Source of the DNA: Siphonodentalium dalli
Lineage: Eukaryota > Mollusca > Scaphopoda > Gadilida > Siphonodentaliidae
Assembly: GCA_032622095.1 (NCBI GenBank)
Contig: CP136066.1
Span: 155,147,152 to 155,211,151, forward strand
Reading direction: 5' to 3'
DNA length: 64,000 bases
Shown here: piece after piece, positions 11,634 through 23,325 of the stretch
Numbering within the stretch: position 1 is the stretch's first letter
Layout of the letters: every line of letters starts with the position of its first letter
The notes under the pieces: generated by a model
Databases searched by the model: none
What the model was told of the DNA's origin: nothing
The model's input: the letters and a program-made list of their open reading frames with translations, nothing else
Made by a program: the position numbers and the translations under genes

Positions 11634-12887
11634 GTGAGCATTTCTCTTAATTTTTCAAATAGCCATACTCCAATTATTAAAAATATATAATATACATAGG
11701 CATATTACATGATTTATTTGATAAAAGTGCAAAAACACACCTGTATTGTAGTGCATGCCTAGCAAGAAAATAATTAGGTCAATTTAGGACTACCGGTACG
11801 AGGTAAGTAAAACCTAGGTGATCATATCAAAGCTGCCGTAATGCTGAGGGTCACCAGGTTTGGTAGATATAAAGTAATAATAAAAATAGGTAGACATGAT
11901 ATCCCAAACACATATTAAAACAATAATAACTAAACGTTGGCTACTAGCCTACAGTACTGGTACAGTAGTACCAACACTGCAACGGGCAACACCAGGCAAC
12001 GACCTACTGCTGTACTGACAGATATTCAATAATACCTAACCTACTAGTAAGAGTATGTGTATAGTGTAGTCTGTGGACTAGGCTAGTGTGTAATTGTAAA
12101 TTTTAATGCACTAGTACAGTGCTAGTACTAGTAGTAGGAAATGTTACAACAACAATGTACATTACAGTGCTGCTACTGTGCTAGTTGTAGTAAATTAAGT
12201 AATCATATTGAGTCAACAGACAACACTGTCACTAGTATTAGTATGTATTATAGTAATAATAATAGGAAGTTTAATTTTAGTAGAACTGTGACATACAAAT
12301 TCAGGTCAAATTTTGATAAAGTGATATAGGCTTATTACTAGTAGCATATGGCACCGGAATCAAGCCCGGGGCTCAGTGAAATTCCCCCGTTCACAATATA
12401 TGAATCAAATCAGCAATGGATAGGCTAGACCAACATTGTTTGTGTAATACACTGAGGACGAGTACGACTCACCATGACTATCATCCATGTATCACACATA
12501 CTAGTAATGGAATGTATTCTATATTTATCAAACTCATGACAAGAATTTGTATGTCACTTTGGCCAATACAAGATGCAAGATTTCATTGGATAATGAAAGC
12601 TCAATGTCGAAACTTTCCAATTTGTAAATAGTAGAAGAGAAGAAAATATAATTATAATAACCCGCACCAGTGTTCTGTGTAATGGGGAGTAACCCTAATA
12701 TTGACTTATGCATTTCCAATGATTTAATGAAACAAGTTACCGGGTATGAAGCATGTATGGTGTACCGATAGCATACATGTATATAGTATATTTCAATTAT
12801 ATCTGTTTGCCAGTGTTTTTCAAAAAGAATGTAATATAAATATATAAATTTATAAAACAAAATATTGGTATTATTCTTTCATTCCAG
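11634..12887 (+). other. piggyBac intron 1
   Basis: The intron between transposase exons 1 and 2. It is AT-rich with runs of 'actagta' words around 12,020-12,340. No nested gene was seen. Confidence 0.6.
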
Positions 12888-13599
12888 GTGACAATATTGA
12901 TACCGGTACCAGCACATCAAAGGAGAAAGTTACTGATATATCATGGAAGTTGGTGAAGAACCTGTCAGCAGACAAACAACCGAATGTTGAAAAGTTCAAG
13001 GACAATGGTGTGTGTAGTGGACCGGTTTGGAAACCCCAGACAGCTGAACCGGTTGAATATTTCAACCGATTCTTTGAACCAGTAGAAGAAAATGGCTCTT
13101 CATTGTGGGAGTTTCTCGTGGAAGAAACTAACCGGTATGCAGCTCAATACAAAGACAAGAATGCCAGCCGGTTGTCTGCACACTCCAAGGTTCACACATA
13201 GCAACCCGTTGATGCTGACATAATCAAATCATTCATTGGACTGATAATCAACATGGGGTTAGTAAAAAAACATGGACTGAATTCCTATTGGAACACAACA
13301 GACTTTTCGCAGGACACACCAATGTTCCAAAAAATCTTCACATTGGACACGTTCAAGCTCATTCTTCGGTTCTTCCACACATCAAACAGCGAACTTGAAC
13401 CAGCAAGAAGATCAGCTGGTTATGATCCAACCTACAAATTCGGTCATGTGCTGGACCATTTCAACTCAAAGTGGGATAGCGAATATTCACTCCCCAGAGA
13501 AATTTGCATTGATGAATCCATTGTTGGGTTCAAAGGTATGTACTAGTATCTTTGTTGTAATTTAAATAAAGCTATGACTAGTTCAACATGTATCGGTAA

Positions 13600-14000
13600 A
13601 TTTATTCTGATCCATATGAAGTTTCGACAATTGGATGATGGATGTGACATGTCGGTTGTGTCAGAGGATTTAATCATGCGAGGACTAAAATCCAAAATGG
13701 CTAACAGTGGCCATGTTTTTTTTTATTTTTGTTTCATTTCGCCAATAAATGCGGGTTCCAGGGTTGTGCATATGGATTCAAATCAGAAATTCAAAATGGC
13801 TATTGGCGGTCTTGTATTTCAACAAACTTTGTTAAAAAATTGATGGCTCCCATCTGGAGGTCACCCCGAGGATCCATATGAAGTTTGGTGATGCTCGGAT
13901 GAGGGATGCGGCTTGTAGGGTGAGCCAAATTAAATTTTGATGGACGGACGGACACCAACCCACAGCAATGGTTCAAACTTTACGAAGTAAACTTAAGCTA
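13600..14000 (+). repeat. Family A repeat inside piggyBac intron 2
   Basis: Two partial family A units (about 13,600-13,700 and 13,850-14,000). They contain 'ccatatgaagtttgg', 'ggatgagggatg' and a 'ggacggacggacacc' run, and end near 'cttaagctaaaa'. They sit in the intron and so need not affect the transposase frame. Confidence 0.75.
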
Positions 14001-15995
14001 AAAATGGTAACCATATTGCTTGTATATGAGTCATAAGATTTTCTGATAACATGTGGAAACATACATGGAAATTTCTGTCGCAATGATCCACTATACATTA
14101 TCATATATTTAAACTGTCTAGAACTTTACACTACATTACAGGTCGGCATATCTTAGTAAACCATATCCGAATCAAGAAGCACCACCAATGGGGGCCAAAA
14201 GAATAAAACCTGTGTGATTCCCGGACGGGATACATGGCGAAGACAGTATTCCACAAAGCTGGAATGAAGATTTCAGAATGCGGCCAGCCGTTTGATGTTT
14301 GTGACAAACTCTTAGAAGGAAAAACCAAAAGGTTTCATCATCTGTACGTGGACAATTATTACATGAGCATAAACCTGTGTCAGAAAATGCTGGAGAAAGA
14401 GGTCTATGTCACAGGGACTGTACAGGGCAACAGAAAACGTCTCCCTGTAGAAATCAAGTCAAGTCTGAAAATTAAAGGCTCTGCAATAGCGGTCAGGGAT
14501 AATATGGTTGGTCTCAGTTGGATGGACCGGAAACAGGTCAGAATAAATTTTAAATTATGAAAACATATTACTGTATATTACCGGTATATATCTACATGTA
14601 TACTAGTATATGTGTACTGGAGATCCCCTTATCGGGTATTATCTCCATAATCTCAAAAATATTCAGTACTTATTGTCAGTGCTGGTTGGCTGTCATATAA
14701 ACTTTTTTTTATTGTACTAGTGTAGTTAGCATATACCCTAATTTAATCATTTTACAAAGAAGCATATAAAATGCCTCACTTTTCAATGCAGGCTTTCAGA
14801 CCAAGCTATCCCCATGATCTCACACAACAAAAGTTTATTATATAATTATTAAATGAGCAAGGTCTACAGAACATAATTTGTTATGAGAAAATCACAGAGT
14901 AGTTTTATGTCCTGTGGTTTTCGGAGATGTCAAAGCCTGGTTAGTAAATATATATATATTTCTTTCCAGGTCAGGATGCTATCGACATGCTCTAATGTTC
15001 GATCAACCACATCAACAAAGTATGATGGGACAACAAGAGAAATCCCAAACATAGTCCGGGAATATAACAAGTACATGGGTGGTGTGGATGTGTCTGATCA
15101 GATGACAGACCACTATTCTGCAGAATTAAAAACTGTCAAATGCTGGAGAAAAGTGGTCTTTCATTTGATCAGTCGCACCTGCACAAATGCTTACATTTGT
15201 TATAAATGCAACACAGATGACATAGATGCCAAAAAACTTAACCATCACCAGTTCTTAGTTCAGCTCGTGGAGGGACTTGTGTCAGGTTATCAGGAACCAA
15301 GACGAAAATTTGGGAGACCAATTCTTGGTCCAGCTATGTTACATATAGCTCCAGGGGTAAATCACTTCATTGAGTATATCCCTAATCAGAAGAGGAAAAT
15401 ATGTGTGCTATGTGCAGAGCGAAGAGAAGATGGCTACAAGGGAACACGAATTAGGACATGGTGTCCAGACTGTGTTGTCGGACTATGCATTGGACCATGC
15501 TTCCGTATCTACCATAGTCAATGAGTTGTGCAATTGTATTGAGATATAAATTATGCCAAACAAAATGTATGCAGTTTTGGAATTCACGAAAATGATTGAA
15601 GAATATTTGAAATATTTCATTTACTACTAGTTGCGATAATACGAATCATTATACGATATATTAAAATTATATAATATACAGTACCGGTATGTAGCATCTA
15701 TTTATTGTGTAGAATGAATACCGTAGTATTATTTTCATATTTATTACAACTGTCAATTCGGTCATAAAAAATCATATTTGAAGTCACAATTTAAATACTG
15801 GCATGGATTAATTTAGGGCACCTAAAGAAACACATCAATTTGTTTGGCATAATCTTATAAAGTTTAAAATCATATTATAATTTGGAATCGTCATATCTTG
15901 TACAACATTTAGGAACCAATTGATATTAGGCAACCGGTATCGTGTTCTAAATTAATAATTATAAAATTAATAGATCCATTTGAATCTATCTAATC

Positions 15996-17515
15996 TTGTA
16001 TGGTGTCCTGTTTTCACCACAATTCCATAATGCACAGATTATTATTAATCAAGCAGTGAGAAATCACAAAGATGCACGAGATTTTCCAAGTTATTTGGAT
16101 TGTTACTTAGTTAAAGAAATAGAAAAAAATTCTATTGGACCTTTCAATTCAAATCCATTCAATGTGCCACTGGAATTTAACCCTCTTAACGCAGTCCCAA
16201 AGAAAGATACCAATGAGAGGCGTGTTATAATGGATTTAAGTTTCCCCAAAGGCAAGTCTGTCATTGAGAGATTCCCCAAGGATTCTTATCTGTGTGAGAA
16301 AGTTAGTCTTCAGTATCCATCAGTAGATACTTCGGTTAAATTAGTCAAAGAAAAAGGCAAAGCTTGTAAATTGTTTTCTAAGGACCTTTCTCGGGTTTAC
16401 CGTCAATTTTATATAGATCCAGGTGACATTCACCTCGTTGCATAACAATGGTGTGGACAAATCTATTGCGATAGAGTTTTAAGCATGGGATTGCGGTCTG
16501 CGGCTTATATTTGCCAAATAACCACAAATGCTGTGGCTTATAAATGCAAAGAAATAAATTGTGATATTGTAAACCATTTGGACGATTTAGTCGGGGCTGA
16601 GGTCCCAGAGCGAGCAGAGCAAGCTTACAACACATTGGGTGATGTTTTAGGTATGTGGGGCTTGACTGAGTCTGAAAATAAAGCGTCTCCTCCTTCAACT
16701 TCTGTGGTTTTTCTTGGCGTTAAATTAGATACAGTCAAGCTTACACTGGAAGTAACAAAGGAAAGAGTTTTAGAAATTTTGAAATTGGTTCAAATTTGAC
16801 TCTGTAATTCTTCGGCATCTCTTAAAGAGGTGCAATCGTTAGAAGGAAAATTAAATTTTATTTCTACATGTGGCCCTCCAGGAAGGATTTTCGTTTCGAG
16901 AATTCTTTCATGGCTCAAGACCTTTAATTTCAACTCACCTAAAGTGTTGGATATTCCTTACTATGTGAAGAGAGACTTGCTCTGGTGGGCTCGATTTTTA
17001 CCCTCTTACAATGGCGTCTCAATGATGGTTCTGGAAGAGTGGTCCAATCCAGATGAATTTATTTCCTCTGATTCAACATTGAGAGCATGCAGAGGTCTGT
17101 TCGGAAACAAGTTTTTTCATGCTATTTTCCCAGAAAATATTAGTGGTAGGCATATAAATGAATTAGAGATGCTAAGCATTGTGAAGTTATGGGCTCCGCT
17201 TTTGACCGGGAAGCGGATAATGGTAAATTGTGACAATAGCACTTCAGTATTTGTGTTAAACCGAGGTGCTTCACGGAACTCATTTCTACAAGAAAAGAAT
17301 GTCTCAGAGAAATTTTGTTCTTTGCTGCAAAATTTCAATTCGAAATTCGGGCTAAACACATTATTGGTGTAAACAATAGACAGGCAGACTGTCTATCAAG
17401 GTGGGGTGACGGAGAAATCTATAGAAATGAGTTTCAGGAGTATGTCCGTGAACAAAATATGTCAATGGAAGAAGTGCATGTAAATAATGAAATGATCAAC
17501 TTCACACATGAATGG
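15996..17515 (+). pseudogene. Ngaro reverse transcriptase / RNase H
   Basis: RT motifs in order: NAVPKKDTNERRVIMDLSFP, FSKDLSRVYRQ (first catalytic Asp), MGLRSAAYICQ, and VNHLDDLVG in place of the usual YLDD. The thumb-like LKEVQSLEGKLNF follows. RNase H acids are visible as SSDSTLRA, INELEML, MVNCDNSTS and, after a frameshift near 17,330, NNRQADCLSRW. In-frame stops occur at 16,443-16,445 (TAA) and about 16,797 (TGA, where Trp fits), so it is inactive. The RT start is ill defined because the region upstream was lost at the piggyBac boundary. Copies element RNA to DNA; the RNase H removes the RNA strand. Confidence 0.9.
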
Positions 17516-17519
17516 TAAT

Positions 17520-18495
17520 TTATTTATAGGATCAGAGATCTCGCAACTGAAGAAAGAAGCTAAGGTATCAAAGTCTAAGGCGTTTGCTGTTGGCACTCAT
17601 ACAATTGAAATCCCATTTCCTCTTCTGTCTGTATTTTTCAATAGAACCAATTCCATCTACTTTAGAAGTAATTATATTGTTTGCTCAGTTTCTAAGCAGA
17701 AGCTTCAAGTCAGTGGAAGCTATTAGGAATTATGTAAGTGGAGTTAAGATCTTTCACTTATATCTTTCTTTGGATTGCGAGTTCTTTAATTCCTATGAAT
17801 TGTCATTGTTATATAGAGGATTAGGAAGACTTAAGCCACATTGTATCCGTCAAGCCCTTCCAATAACCCCTGCTATTTTAGAGATGATTCATGTTCATAT
17901 TAATCAGGATGACCTTATTCATGTTACTTACTGGTGTATTTTCGTTTTGGCCTTTTTTCTTTTTCTTCGTAAGTCTAATTTAGTATCAGATACTGCTACT
18001 TCTTTTGATGCGTCACATCAATTGTGTAGAAAAGATATTTTTATTACAGATAATGTGCTTTTGGTAATTATTAAGTGGTCAAAGACCATTCAGTTTGGAC
18101 AACGTATTTTAAAGTTACCAGTTATAGCCATTCCGGGATCGGTCCTTTGTCCTGTTAAAGCCTTTAAGGCTATGGTTAAGCTTAACCCGTCAGCAGATTT
18201 TGAACCAGCATTTCAAATACGTAGTAATGGTTAGGTTAAGCCAGTAACTTATTCTCAATTTCAAAAGTTTTTGAGGCTTCGGTTAGTAGATATTGGAGAA
18301 GACCCCTTACTTTATTATTCGCATAGTTTTAGAAGGGGCGGCGCCTCGTGGGCATTTAAGGCGCAAGTTCCTAGTGAATTTATTCAATTAATGGGCGATT
18401 GGTCTAGCGATTGCTACAAGCGTTATCTACATTATTCTTTGAAAGATAGGTATGTGCTAGCCAATCGCATGAAACAATCAATTTTGGATAAATAA
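17520..18495 (+). pseudogene. Ngaro tyrosine recombinase (YR)
   Basis: The phage-integrase fold is recognisable: a helical N-terminal part (VEAIRNYVSGVKIFH), the first active-site Arg in FLFLRKSN, and the C-terminal box HSFRRGGASWAF (H-x-x-R) with GDWSSDCYKRYL, whose Tyr is the likely nucleophile. One frameshift near 17,600 and a TAG at 18,232-18,234 break it. The frame then runs to a TAA at 18,493-18,495. This enzyme replaces the DDE integrase in DIRS-group elements and joins the DNA copy into the genome. It sits directly upstream of repeat B1. Confidence 0.9.
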
Positions 18496-18545
18496 CTTTA
18501 TACAGGCATTCATTGATTTCCTATGGAATGGTGCCCAAAGGCTTG

Positions 18546-18771
18546 GCGGGTTGAAATAAATCGAATGAATGTTGATGTGTACAGTGTTGTCTTGTGTTTT
18601 GTCCATGCATGACTATGTACTATTTATTAACTTGCATGTTTGTCTTGAATTAATTTATTTTCTGTTGTAAGAATGAATTTTGTACATGTAGTCTCAATAG
18701 AAAATATCTTGCGTCTAATTAAATTATTAATTTAAGAAGAATTTTATTTTTCCTCGAAACCTTGGCTAATT
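18546..18771 (+). repeat. Ngaro split direct repeat B1
   Basis: Nearly identical to 19,057-19,286, from GCGGGTTGAAATAAATCG to CTTGGCTAATT. It abuts A2 with no spacer. Confidence 0.9.
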
Positions 18772-19006
18772 GGTTCTATTTGACATCAAATAAATTAATT
18801 AGCAAACGGTGATTCGAGAATATCTTTAGGTAACGATCTGGTCTTCCATAGTTCAAGTTTCAATATGCTAATTATAGTGAATATTTTTCTCGCCTTTTCA
18901 TTGGTTTAAATTGACACACCCCTTTTTCGCGGGATTTTTAATTGCCTTTGTTAATTTCTTCATTATATTGATATTTTCTTCTGAGGCTACAAGTTTGAAA
19001 ACTTTC
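18772..19006 (+). repeat. Ngaro split direct repeat A2
   Basis: Second copy of A1. It differs by a few substitutions and a 2 bp deletion near its end (GCTACAAG versus GCTACACAAG). Confidence 0.9.
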
Positions 19007-19056
19007 CCACCCTCCCATCCCAATCAGAGAAATTTGATGTCTTTCCTACATTGCGG

Positions 19057-19286
19057 GCGGGTTGAAATAAATCGAATGAATATTGATGTGTACAGTGTTG
19101 TCTGTCTTGTGTTTTGTCCATGCATGACTATGTACTATTTATTAACTTGCATGTTTGTCTTGAATTAATTTATTTTCTGTTGTGAGAATGAATTTTGTAA
19201 ATGTAGTCTCAATAGAAAATATCTTGCGTCTAATTAAATTATTAATTTAATAAGAATTTTATTTTTCCTCGAATCCTTGGCTAATT
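19057..19286 (+). repeat. Ngaro split direct repeat B2 (element 3' end)
   Basis: Second copy of B1. It ends at CTTGGCTAATT (19,286), which marks the 3' limit of the retrotransposon. Confidence 0.9.
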
Positions 19287-19499
19287 GAAAAATATATATA
19301 TTTACAAAGACTGTTTTATCACAATTCATACCTTGCTGTGTAGAAATCACATATAACTTATAATTCGGTATTATATTCCTATGTTTTGCGCTCCATTTTT
19401 ATAAGTTGAACAAAATAAATTTCAATAACCTTTAAAATATATATTAACACATTCAGTCTGAATATTAGTTAAAATATATATTTTGATATCAGCCCTCGA

Positions 19500-20446
19500 A
19501 ATTAATTACCATGGCAATGAGCAATGTCATGGTAATTGCAGTGGTGATCATTTCTACCATTGTATTGTTGCGGCAGTTTAATACGCAGCCGTGAAAGTAT
19601 GAAAGGAATGCGTATTAATTAAATACAGTGCTGGATATATCATGCAGATGTCATGTGGTAAAATAGTAACTTATTGCTTACTAAGAATTGTTCATTGTTT
19701 AGATATTATTTACCCACAACGTTAACTGTGCTTAAATATACCTAATTTACATTGAAGATAATTAAAGCTATCACTGCTCAGCTGTAGTGAGCAATACTTC
19801 GTTGAAGAGGTCTTTTTGTAGAATCACTTTGTACTGTTCCTGCTAATCTGTCCCCGGACTCGTTAAATTCCGGCAGATTCAGGCAGAGTAATTATTTAGT
19901 AAAACTCTTGAATTCCTTATTTACTGTCGGTCTGTTTTCAAAATATGTTTTATTCCCAATATCATTACACTAATGCGCATGTGATTGTACCTAACTTCTA
20001 GTAACAAAACAATCAATTTATCATTGGAAGTCTAATTAATCGTGAAAAAATGAATGGAGTAGACTGGCTGAACAGGGTTTCTTTGAACAGTGTTTGACAA
20101 TTCGATTCAACCAATCACAGTAGCCATTCTATTTAAACCATGAAGAAGGCGGGATATTTGTTCATTGTCACAAATGATTGACGTGACGTTTTGTCGGTGC
20201 TCTTTGTTCTTTGACACATCGATTGCTACAATCAGTGGGCCAGGCATCTGCACTTTGATATTTGCCGTGTGTTGCCACAGTTAGATTGGCGGTTGAGTGC
20301 TATGTGATAGAAGTGTCAATGCGGGGAGGGGCAGTCATTTGACTAAAATTTATGAGACTATGAAAGTACCTTGGCGATGCCGTGTTAAATGGATGTACCC
20401 ACGGAAATGTGTTGCCGTGGCATTTTATTCCCAATTTCGAGGGCTG
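19500..20446. mobile_element. Second hAT-type MITE, 947 bp
   Basis: Terminal inverted repeats: CAGCCCTCGAAATT at 19,500 and AATTTCGAGGGCTG ending at 20,446. Complementarity extends through ATGGCAA / TTGCCGTGG. Flanking octamers TTTGATAT and TTTAATAG match at 6 of 8 positions, consistent with an old 8 bp hAT target duplication. No transposase frame was seen inside. Confidence 0.85.
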
Positions 20447-20939
20447 TTTAATAGAAATATAAAGTACATGTATTTTAATGATTTACATTTCATAAAGTAA
20501 GCATTAATTATTCACCGGTTATTTCCGTGTGCATTCCTGTCTACATTTGATCCGCAAATTATATTCAGTTTTCCAATGACCTTGAACTTTCTCTCGCAAA
20601 TTTTCATCAATTTACGTGCATTACCTGTTTTCGTTGCAACAATAAATTGAACAATGGAACATACGCTGCGAAAGTATCTGTTTAAACGGAGGATATTTCC
20701 TAGGACGAAGCAGATAAACTTCAAACCACATATTGTTGCAGACAGCAAAGGAAATTATCTCCAGAGTCAGCAACGGCATTGTTTTGACATTGACAAAATA
20801 ACCTGGCATTATAGGTTATAGTACACCAATTATAAAAATTATCCCCCTTGGTGTTCTGTAACCAACACTCAAATCAGCATAAAATCACATCTGGCAGCTG
20901 AATGGTTGATTATGATTGGGATAGAATTAATGCTAAAAA

Positions 20940-23325
20940 AAGAATACTTCAAGTACTCATCTGATTCCTTCATTTTTTGCAGGGATTTTCCAACTTTACT
21001 GAGCGGTGATATTGGAGTCCATATCCTGGCATAGATAATCAATGGAACCGGCAGTGCCAAGGTTAACATGACAGCTAGAATGCACACGCCCTGCAAAGTT
21101 TCTCGAGAAGGTAACATTTTTAGGCGTTGATGTACGAAAGGCTCTATTAAATGATTCCACCTTCTGCGTATTTGTATTTCGCTTTGTACTCTCCAACATG
21201 GCTGGTCCCAGTCTGTAATTTATACAGTCGCGTAGAATTTGTTAATTCAGTCTTCTTTAGATTAAGACCATCGCGTAATAAATAACTGTTCTTCAACCAG
21301 TTATTTTTGTGTGTACCCTTGCACACAAATGACTTTTTTCTGCACTTTGTGTGGTTATTTTGATAGCATTGTGTGATGGCATCAACGCAGAAAGATAACT
21401 TATTTTTTGCTTTTTCCCAGTTCTTGTGTAACCTCAGGGCTTTTCGGAACTCTCGCTTGCATCGGTCCTCCATATCAATTGCCAGTTTTTTTTGTGTCTG
21501 TGTTTTAATTTTTACAGTCGCTATAATTATCTCACCGAGGTACTTGTGATTTTTAACAAACTTCTTTCTGTGATTGCGAGAAACATGAACATTATCAAGT
21601 TGTCGCTCTGGTAAATTTTGACAAACGTCTTCTTCAAACAATTCCTGAGCGGCTATTGCTCCAGCACTATCTCCATCAGTGGTTATTTTTTTGGACTCAA
21701 TACCGCTCTTCTTCATTTCTAACAACGCCTCTTTTGCCCATGTTTTTTCATCTCCAATATTATGCTCGAAGGGTATAGTAGCTGAACACTCTCCTTTATA
21801 ACACCTGTGTCCTGGAACTGGCTTCAAATGTCCCCCTTTAGAGCATAGTTTATTATGTATTGACAGCCCTATAATGTCATGCTTTGCGGTCACATTTTCA
21901 GCAATCGAATAGACAACCTGCGTTGCTGGTTGAAAAGGATTCTTTCCAGACCCTGAGTATATACTGTTATTACACGCACCGTCACCTTGCAGATCCACTA
22001 GGTAAGGATTTTTTCTTCCTTCGTGTCGTTGCTGCATTATTAGCTTGGACCGCCGTGTCTGCATATCCAACCTGTTCCTACAAATAATTATGTCCGATAC
22101 ACGGTTGGCTGTTTTCTGCATCCCTGATTTTGATGGGGCTGGTAAGTTGGCACTGAGGCATATTCGTCTGTAGCCTGTGGAAGCGATGGGTGTTTTGGTC
22201 AATCCTATAGCCAGTCCAACATTTAGCTGTGCTGCTTTCCGCCCAGGCCTCCCGGTGTTAATCTCTTCATATAGTGTATATGGTTCAGACATGTATTGAC
22301 AGTTAGAACAAACCATTCTTTCCCTACAGCCAAGGCCTTGAATTTCTTCTCTTCTCATGTCCCATCTCAGGAAGCCGTCACACAGAGGGTGGTGATTTCG
22401 GTGTGCTCTCATTGTGGTATTCCACATTTCAGCATTGTGGCCAACATGCACAGTCCGGTATGAGTTACGTTCCCTCTCCCAATCTGTCAGTTTCCTTTTA
22501 GATTGTGCTGCATGTCTGAAAAAAATATATTAACCCATTTTATCCGAACATTTAAATACCGTGTGCTTTCATTTAATACTTATATATTTTGTATGTATGT
22601 GACAAATTATTAAATTACAATGTAGCAATGCCATTATGTATCTATTTTCAATGATGCATTCAGAAGAGTAAATTGCCCCATGTTGTCTTTTCTAGGGTGC
22701 ATATGTATAATGCAACTATTTTTAAAGGCAATGTATATTCGTAAGCAACAGAAAATTTTAACCCTGTCAGGCATAGCATGAATGATGATGTTTCACTTGT
22801 TTTTTGGTAACTCTTTTGTGAAATTGCACTGTTATGGTAAGAAATATTTTTACAGAATATATGTCAATGTGAATGGTAAAATGCAGTGAACAGTCTCTAA
22901 ATGCTACTGAACAATATAGTTCATCTTAATTGATCTACAAACTAGTGCACCTAGCATATTCATCTTTTTAAATAAACGAGATGTATGGGAGGGGCAAGGT
23001 TAAATATGTTAATTGATTTGCTGTGCATAAATAACTTATCTGATTATCACTATATGCATACCTTCTTGTTGCTGCTGCATAATATCCAACTGAATATTCT
23101 TTCTGATGGCAGCAAGCTGATCTTGTGACCCTAGAACAGCTCCCAAGTTGAATCGTCCCACGACCGGTAGTGCTCCCAGCCACGGCAGAAGAAGGGTTAC
23201 TCCTATGTACTTTTTTTTTTACTTTTGTGTGTTTTTGATGTCTCAACTGATTTATTCTGTCCATCATTCCCCTTCTTGTGGCCGAGTGTATTCTTCTTTT
23301 TAAACCCTGTTTTTTTCCGTGCCAT
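20940..23325 (-). pseudogene. Mutator-like transposase, two exons, 3' part frameshifted
   Basis: Exon 1 runs 23,325-23,062. It starts MARKKTGFKKKNTLGHKK, a basic leader, and a long A tract near 23,215 has slipped the frame. Exon 2 runs from 22,515. It has a 434-codon open frame (to 21,147) with CRERMVCSNCQYMSEPY, TGRPGRKAAQLNVGLAIGL, DLQGDGACNNSIY, GLSIHNKLCSKGGH, ITTDGDSAGAIAAQELF and DNVHVSRNHRKKF. The alternating Asp residues (QGDGACNN, TDGDSA) and the GH/CSKG block match the Mutator-like transposase domain family of invertebrates. The 3' end continues only through two frameshifts: KVESFNRAF, PKNVTFSRNFAGR, then KVGKSLQKMKES. The main domain is intact, but the gene as a whole is not. Confidence 0.85.

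Larger units (their letters stand above)
11370..15524 (+). pseudogene. piggyBac-like transposase (PGBD family), four exons, inactivated
   Basis: Exons: 11,370-11,633; 12,888-13,535; 14,142-14,536; 14,970-15,524. All are GT-AG and phases agree. Exon 1 codes for the acidic N-terminus (EEVLGMLDESDNDDSGSD) typical of the family. Three catalytic Asp regions are present: EICIDESIVGFKG (exon 2), LYVDNYYMS (exon 3) and MGGVDVSDQM (exon 4). The C-terminus has the Cys-rich domain CVLCAERR…WCPDC…LCIGPCF. Cut-and-paste transposase acting at TTAA sites. Damage: two frameshifts in exon 1 at homopolymers, TAG at 13,198-13,200 where Trp is expected, and a TAA early in exon 3 after WGPKE. Intron 2 carries a family A repeat. 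Length (about 600 residues) is normal. Confidence 0.92.
11058..15970 (+). mobile_element. piggyBac-type element nested in the Ngaro
   Basis: The left boundary is TTAA (11,058-11,061) followed by CCCTTTGGCG, the usual piggyBac pattern. The right boundary is not clean. No inverted copy of the left end is visible before the Ngaro reverse transcriptase resumes near 15,980. A TTAA at 15,967-15,970 is the nearest candidate, but the adjacent bases do not match, so the 3' terminus is probably deleted together with part of the Ngaro. Repeated 'accggta' words inside set this block apart from the flanking Ngaro DNA. Confidence 0.75.
10074..19286 (+). mobile_element. Ngaro-type tyrosine-recombinase retrotransposon
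   Basis: A complete outline in the order A1 - gag-like ORF - RT/RNase H - tyrosine recombinase - B1 - A2 - B2, the split-direct-repeat layout known for Ngaro within the DIRS group. A copies: 10,074-10,312 and 18,772-19,006. B copies: 18,546-18,771 and 19,057-19,286. B1 ends at 18,771 and A2 begins at the next base, GGTTCTATTTGAC. The element lies upstream of the first visible exon of the minus-strand hAT-like gene, probably in its intron. No target duplication is expected for recombinase integration. About 4.9 kb of piggyBac DNA interrupts it at 11,058, and all ORFs are damaged. Confidence 0.9.
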
